Shown piece after piece: positions 60,329 through 64,000 of a stretch of 64,000 nt of DNA. The notes under the pieces are model-generated. The model did not search any database and was not told the origin of the DNA. It was given only the letters and a program-made list of their open reading frames with translations. Each line of letters begins with the position of its first letter. The first letter of the stretch is position 1. The DNA is from JAIEOG01 sp964611895 (GTDB taxonomy: Bacteria; Bdellovibrionota; FAC87; UBA2466), in the NCBI GenBank assembly GCA_964611895.1, contig CAZTDN010000014.1, positions 1 to 64,000 on the forward strand, in the 5' to 3' direction. The position numbers and the translations under genes are program-made.

Positions 60329-61279
60329 ATGGACGCCGAACTAGAAACCTTGCCTGAGGCAGCTGCGGCACCAGCCGTGGGCACGGAGCCGTTTACCATG
60401 GCACCCGAGGCCTTTGCTTCGGCGGTGGAAGCAGTGCTCTTTGCGGCTGAACGCCCCATTGGCTTGGCGCGCATCCGCGAGGCCTTCGGTAGCGCAGCGC
60501 CGACTAACGATCAGATTTCGGAAGTTCTTTCTCAGATCCAAAGCCGATATGAATCGCCCGATCGAGGCTTTACATTGCGCAAAGCGCAGGGCGGTTACCA
60601 CTTCGTGACCAAAGTAGAAAACGCAGAGTTCATACGGCGTTTTCAGGCGAGCAAGCCGTTTCGTTTGGGAAAAAGCGCGCTCGAAGTCATGGCGATTGTT
60701 GCCTACCGCGAGCCCATCACTCGAGCTGAAATCGATCAAGTGCGTGGCATTGATAGCAGCCACTTGCTGCGGACCTTGATCGACCGAGGCCTGGTGCGTA
60801 TGGCGGGCAAGGCGGAGATCCCGGGCCGCCCTGTGCAGTATGGCTCCACGCCAAAGTTTCTCGAAGTTTTGGGACTGAGTAGCACAGCGGAGTTACCTCC
60901 TTTGTCGGAGCTGAGCCAGCTTCAGGGCGACACGGAGGACCCTCAACAGCGCATGGAAGCCGGCCTGGATCGCTTCATGAGGCCCGAGGAACGCAACCCA
61001 GAGGATGAGCTTCCACCTCTAGAAGACGAAGAAGGACAAGACCCCGTTCTGAACGAAATTGAGTCCCTCATCCAAACTGCAGATGGTGCGCCTAAAGAAG
61101 TTTTTGCTTCGGCGGTGCACCGCGAAACAGCTCAAGCGAATCAAGAAGCGCTCGAGGCCTTTCAAGCGAGTGGACGCAAGCGAGTTCGCAAAACCCCTGT
61201 CGCGGAAGTTCCCAAAGCAGTGACTTTTGACGAGCTTACCGGCGTAGTTCCAGACTCCGGAAGTGCTCCCATCCACTAA
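60329..61279 (+). CDS. scpB: segregation and condensation protein ScpB
   Basis: A 316-residue ScpB with two winged helices: SAVEAVLFAAERPIGLARIR and FRLGKSALEVMAIVAYREPI followed by RAEIDQVRGIDSSHLLRTLI. The acidic C-terminal tail of about 120 residues is longer than usual. The start at 60329 has GAGGTGG upstream and follows scpA by seven bases. Stop overlaps the next ATG (TAATG). Confidence 0.95.
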   Translation: MDAELETLPEAAAAPAVGTEPFTMAPEAFASAVEAVLFAAERPIGLARIREAFGSAAPTNDQISEVLSQIQSRYESPDRGFTLRKAQGGYHFVTKVENAEFIRRFQASKPFRLGKSALEVMAIVAYREPITRAEIDQVRGIDSSHLLRTLIDRGLVRMAGKAEIPGRPVQYGSTPKFLEVLGLSSTAELPPLSELSQLQGDTEDPQQRMEAGLDRFMRPEERNPEDELPPLEDEEGQDPVLNEIESLIQTADGAPKEVFASAVHRETAQANQEALEAFQASGRKRVRKTPVAEVPKAVTFDELTGVVPDSGSAPIH

Positions 61280-62058
61280 TGGTCACTCTTGAAAAAGGCC
61301 TGTTTCATTTAAGGCCGGCCCCGCTGGCCGCCTGGTTGAAACGCTTTTTTCGGATCCAGAGGCGGCATCTTACTACCCGAGACGGCCTGACGTTTTGGAT
61401 TGATCCGGTTTCACACTTGGGCCGTCAGCTCCTCGACACGGGTGTCTACGAACCCGAAATGACCCAGGTTATTCAAACTCTGCTTAGGCCGGGTGATACT
61501 TTTTTTGATGTGGGCGTAAACGAGGGATACTTCACTTGCCTTGCTGCACAAGCAGTGGGTCCCGCAGGCAGAGTCCTCGGCGCAGAGCCGCAGACGCGCC
61601 TAATCGAAATTATATTGCGCAATATCAATTTGAATCATTTCAGGAACGTGGATTTGGAACATACCGCGCTTTCGGACGCAGAAGGCACCGCTACTTTTTA
61701 CGAGACGCCCGACATCAACTCGGGAGCGAGTAGTTTTTTTCGACCGGCGAAGATCGGGCTACGGCCAGTAAAAGTCCAAACCATGCGACTGGATTCGCTA
61801 GTTGAAAAGTCTCGCTTGCAACGCATTCGCCTGATGAAAATAGATTGCGAAGGTGCTGAGGGCGCAGTCTTAGCTGGAGCACACCAGACTCTCAGCTGCC
61901 AACAGATCGACTACCTGGTGGTTGAATTTCACCCCCAACTAACCGGCGAAGCAGTTCCCCACAAAATTGACGCACAGCTAAAAGCAGCCGGGTACACTAT
62001 GTCCGTCTTGTCCAACGGAATCTGGATTTACCACCTGCCAGATTTGACCGTCTTTTAG
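61279..62058 (+). CDS. FkbM-family methyltransferase
   Basis: A 259-residue S-adenosylmethionine-dependent methyltransferase: FFDVGVNEGYFTCLAAQAVG (SAM-binding loop) and LMKIDCEGAEGAVLAGAHQT are FkbM hallmarks. Such enzymes O-methylate sugars or other polar groups, often in surface glycans; substrate unknown. Coupled to scpB by TAATG, though not obviously related in function. Confidence 0.9.
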   Translation: MVTLEKGLFHLRPAPLAAWLKRFFRIQRRHLTTRDGLTFWIDPVSHLGRQLLDTGVYEPEMTQVIQTLLRPGDTFFDVGVNEGYFTCLAAQAVGPAGRVLGAEPQTRLIEIILRNINLNHFRNVDLEHTALSDAEGTATFYETPDINSGASSFFRPAKIGLRPVKVQTMRLDSLVEKSRLQRIRLMKIDCEGAEGAVLAGAHQTLSCQQIDYLVVEFHPQLTGEAVPHKIDAQLKAAGYTMSVLSNGIWIYHLPDLTVF

Positions 62059-62110
62059 CCCGTTCAGTGGTAGAATTTAATCTTCCCCATCAAACTACCT
62101 GGAGCCCTTT

Positions 62111-63223
62111 ATGTACTCAAGAATCCCCTGTTTGTCCGTGAAGGCCGTTTTGGTTTTGGGTCTGTGTGTGTTCGCATCTGCATGCAACCGAAGCACTGGC
62201 CCCAGCAGCTCATCGAGCACACTGGACATCGTCTTTACTTCCTCGGATGTCATGTCAGCAACTCGCGGCTCACACCGGGCTTGTAGCGTGACGTACGAGT
62301 CGACCACTGTAAACGGTCGGTGCTACACACCGCTTTCGGTCAAAGGGATCTTCAATATGGCCACACTTGGGAGCACGGGCGGGGGCGGCGCCGGCGCTCG
62401 ACTCCTCGGTGGTGGAACTCTGAGCGGACTAGAGGCCGTGTTCCACACGGGCGCGTTTGACCTGGCTACTTCGCCCTCAATCGATGGCGACGACAATATC
62501 CAAGATTCTTCGGGAGGTCCGTTCAACTACATATCACTCGATATCCAAGCAATTGAATATTCATTTTTGGGCGAGGCAGGTGACCGAGTTTATCATGTTC
62601 GCATCCCTTTTGCGCAGACGGTCCCGAGTGAAAGCTCTGTTTACTCCAGCTGCGGACTTGGAGGCGGTCTGACGGAAGCAGATACTTATGGTTCCCTGTA
62701 CGGAACATTTAGCGCAAACGCTGGAGATATTTTGGTCTGTATCAAATCTACCGACACCGAGACCTGCGAGAACACCGACTTCCAGTGGGTGAATGGAAGC
62801 TCACTCACTAGCACACGCCCAGGCTCTCCGAAGGCGGTTTCAGGAACATATTTATTAACGGCGGACGCCTGCACGATGTCAGGCGATATGGCGGATATCA
62901 CTTGGGGACACTCGACCCTGGAAATGAGCCTGTCTTCTGCTGTAAGTGTCTCAGCAGAAATCACTGCGGGAGTAAAGACATACACCGTAGGCGCCAGCAC
63001 AGGAACCGGCCTAACCGCTACTATCGACGTGGATCTCACTGACGCTCTTTTTGTTCCAGACTCGGCTATCAATTCAGCCCTCAATACCCAGACCGAGTCT
63101 CAGATCTTGGGCCAGATCGACGAAGTACTGCTTAAACCCATGTTTGTGAATAAACATAAATCCACTCCGGCCTCCAATGACGATGGCATGATGGACGCTT
63201 CGGTAACGCTAACCGTGAACTGA
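62111..63223 (+). CDS. lipoprotein of unknown function
   Basis: A 370-residue protein with a lipobox (VLGLCVFASAC, acylated cysteine near residue 25). The mature part is rich in serine, threonine and glycine, with alternating beta strands and six or more cysteines (RACSVTYES, SSCGLGGGLTE, LVCIKSTDTETCEN). No family is recognised; a surface-located beta-rich lipoprotein is likely. A strong hairpin terminator follows at 63245. Confidence 0.65.
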   Translation: MYSRIPCLSVKAVLVLGLCVFASACNRSTGPSSSSSTLDIVFTSSDVMSATRGSHRACSVTYESTTVNGRCYTPLSVKGIFNMATLGSTGGGGAGARLLGGGTLSGLEAVFHTGAFDLATSPSIDGDDNIQDSSGGPFNYISLDIQAIEYSFLGEAGDRVYHVRIPFAQTVPSESSVYSSCGLGGGLTEADTYGSLYGTFSANAGDILVCIKSTDTETCENTDFQWVNGSSLTSTRPGSPKAVSGTYLLTADACTMSGDMADITWGHSTLEMSLSSAVSVSAEITAGVKTYTVGASTGTGLTATIDVDLTDALFVPDSAINSALNTQTESQILGQIDEVLLKPMFVNKHKSTPASNDDGMMDASVTLTVN

Positions 63224-63244
63224 GCCGTTGGTTTTCGAAAAAAG

Positions 63245-63285
63245 GGTACGCGGTTACTTTTACCAAAGTAACCGCGTACCTTTTT
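63245..63285 (+). terminator. repeat-derived hairpin acting as terminator
   Basis: GGTACGCGGTTACTTT and AAAGTAACCGCGTACC form a perfect 16-bp stem with a 4-base loop, followed by TTTTT. The sequence is a second palindromic copy of the dispersed repeat at 56662. It lies 21 bp after the lipoprotein stop, so the repeat serves as a terminator. A partial copy (GGCGTACCTTTTTCC) follows at 63294. Confidence 0.8.
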
Positions 63286-63315
63286 CAAATAACGGCGTAC
63301 CTTTTTCCTTAGGAA

Positions 63316-63610
63316 CTACCTGGGCAGTGTAGGGGTACTCTGACCGGATCGACTTCGCTCCACACTGACAGCGACTTCGCGGTGCCGCTTAAGGTGGGGC
63401 AGCTGCGTACTGATGTAGTTCGCAACGTCTTTCCCCTGAAAAGTCTTCAAAGCACGCTCTAGTTTATCAATTGTGTTGTCATGCTTTGAGTCCATTTCAG
63501 AAGTAAACATCCGATCGAAATCCATTCCATTTTTCAGGTTTAGTTTCTCGACCAGTTCTTTGCGATCTTCTTGTTTATTCGCGGAAGAGCGGCCACGGTT
63601 TCTACCGAGG
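63316..63610 (-). pseudogene. 5'-truncated DUF4142 family protein gene
   Basis: Read on the minus strand to a TAG at 63316, the product carries the second half of a DUF4142 (putative periplasmic four-helix) domain: GMDFDRMFTSEMDSKHDN and DVANYISTQLPHLKRHREVA. The signal peptide and first half are missing: upstream of about codon 22 the sequence is not DUF4142-like and overlaps the transposase on the other strand. An in-frame ATG at 63639 has no conserved context. Confidence 0.65.
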
Positions 63611-64000
63611 GGGATCTGATCCCTCATCGGTGCTGGCAAAAGGGCAGCGCATCGAAGTTAGAAAGCCCAGAGTCAAAAAGGGCGAGCGAGAAGTCGAGCT
63701 GCATACTCACCGAGCGCTTCGCGACTACGATTTGCTAAGCGATCGAATTGTGAGTCACATGCTCAAGGGCGTCTCAAGCCGCGACTACGATGGTCTAGTC
63801 GAGGAGCTTGAAGGCGGTCTTGGGCTGAAGAAGAGCGCTGTTTCAAAAGCGTTTGTGAAGGGCAGCAGACAGGCACTCGATGAGCTCAATGGCCGCGACC
63901 TAAGCGATCACGAATGGCTCGCTATCATGATCGACGGGATCGAGTTCGCCTCTCGCCACGTTATCGTCGCTATCGGCATCACGACAAAAGGCCGCAAACT
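63600..64000 (+). mobile_element. IS256-family (mutator-type) transposase, 5'-truncated, runs off the window
   Basis: A frame open from 63507 reads as transposase from about 63612: GQRIEVRKPRVKKGEREVEL, RDYDLLSDRIVSHMLKGVSS, GLGLKKSAVSKAFVKGSRQA and WLAIMIDGIEFASRHVIVAI, the last containing the first catalytic aspartate (MIDG). These match a transposase_mut subgroup. There is no good start codon and about 50-80 N-terminal residues are missing. The reading continues beyond 64000. It abuts the truncated DUF4142 gene. Confidence 0.85.

Noticed and set aside
62686..63084. 132-codon minus-strand frame inside the lipoprotein gene
   Set aside because: Shadow of the lipoprotein, which has a lipobox, a ribosome-binding site and a terminator.

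Overview
The window most likely comes from a Bdellovibrionota-type (Bdellovibrio-like) bacterium. This is inferred from the mix of a TadC gene followed by DUF192 and four FHA genes, a TolQ/ExbD/ExbD motor cluster of AglQRS type, many exported proteins and small beta-barrels, and ordinary Gram-negative housekeeping genes (ruvCAB, scpAB, htpX, trpS, rlmKL, mazG, lysC). No rRNA or tRNA was found, so the assignment is tentative. A run of 100 N at 9491-9590 marks an assembly gap.

Region 1-7.1 kb is accessory and decayed. Copies of a dispersed repeat with the core GGTACCCACTTACTTTTGGC sit at 56, 689, 2789 and 4868. They delimit a broken secreted-protein gene, a HigB/HigA toxin-antitoxin pair with two operator repeats, a small secreted protein, and a cassette of two DJ-1/PfpI proteins around a DUF5946 protein. 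The first 55 bases of the window repeat exactly at 7033-7087, the start of a DKNYY-family gene. A LysR regulator faces a 57-residue exported peptide gene across a perfect 10-bp inverted repeat.

Region 7-31 kb holds mainly single genes and short operons: DUF1428, a vWA-like lipoprotein, a 30-residue-repeat protein split by the gap, SH3 and TonB-like envelope proteins, an NhaR-like regulator divergent from a carbonic anhydrase-bestrophin pair, a putative zinc protease, an Ada-type zinc domain next to an AraC regulator, a GH92 glycosidase, an exported kinase-like protein and an exported J-domain-like protein, then DTW, DUF1415, GreA-like and DUF421 genes.

Region 31-39 kb has a dihydrouridine synthase. 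Opposite it is a long, tightly packed minus-strand run: tandem-thioredoxin lipoprotein, TlpA, DUF6029 outer-membrane protein, DUF3445 protein, rlmKL and a YeeE/YedE pair. Region 39-46.4 kb is a minus-strand operon (TadC, DUF192, four FHA proteins) in which every junction is a 4-base stop/start overlap. Between it and lysC lies a structured RNA candidate (about 46628-46799) with a strong terminator.

Region 47-63 kb carries lysC, a flippase-like membrane protein, mazG, the TolQ/ExbD motor genes, ruvCAB, an exported protein ending in a HigB/RelE-like domain, htpX-trpS, scpA-scpB-fkbM and a lipoprotein. The window ends at a breakpoint joining a 5'-truncated DUF4142 gene to a 5'-truncated IS256-family transposase.
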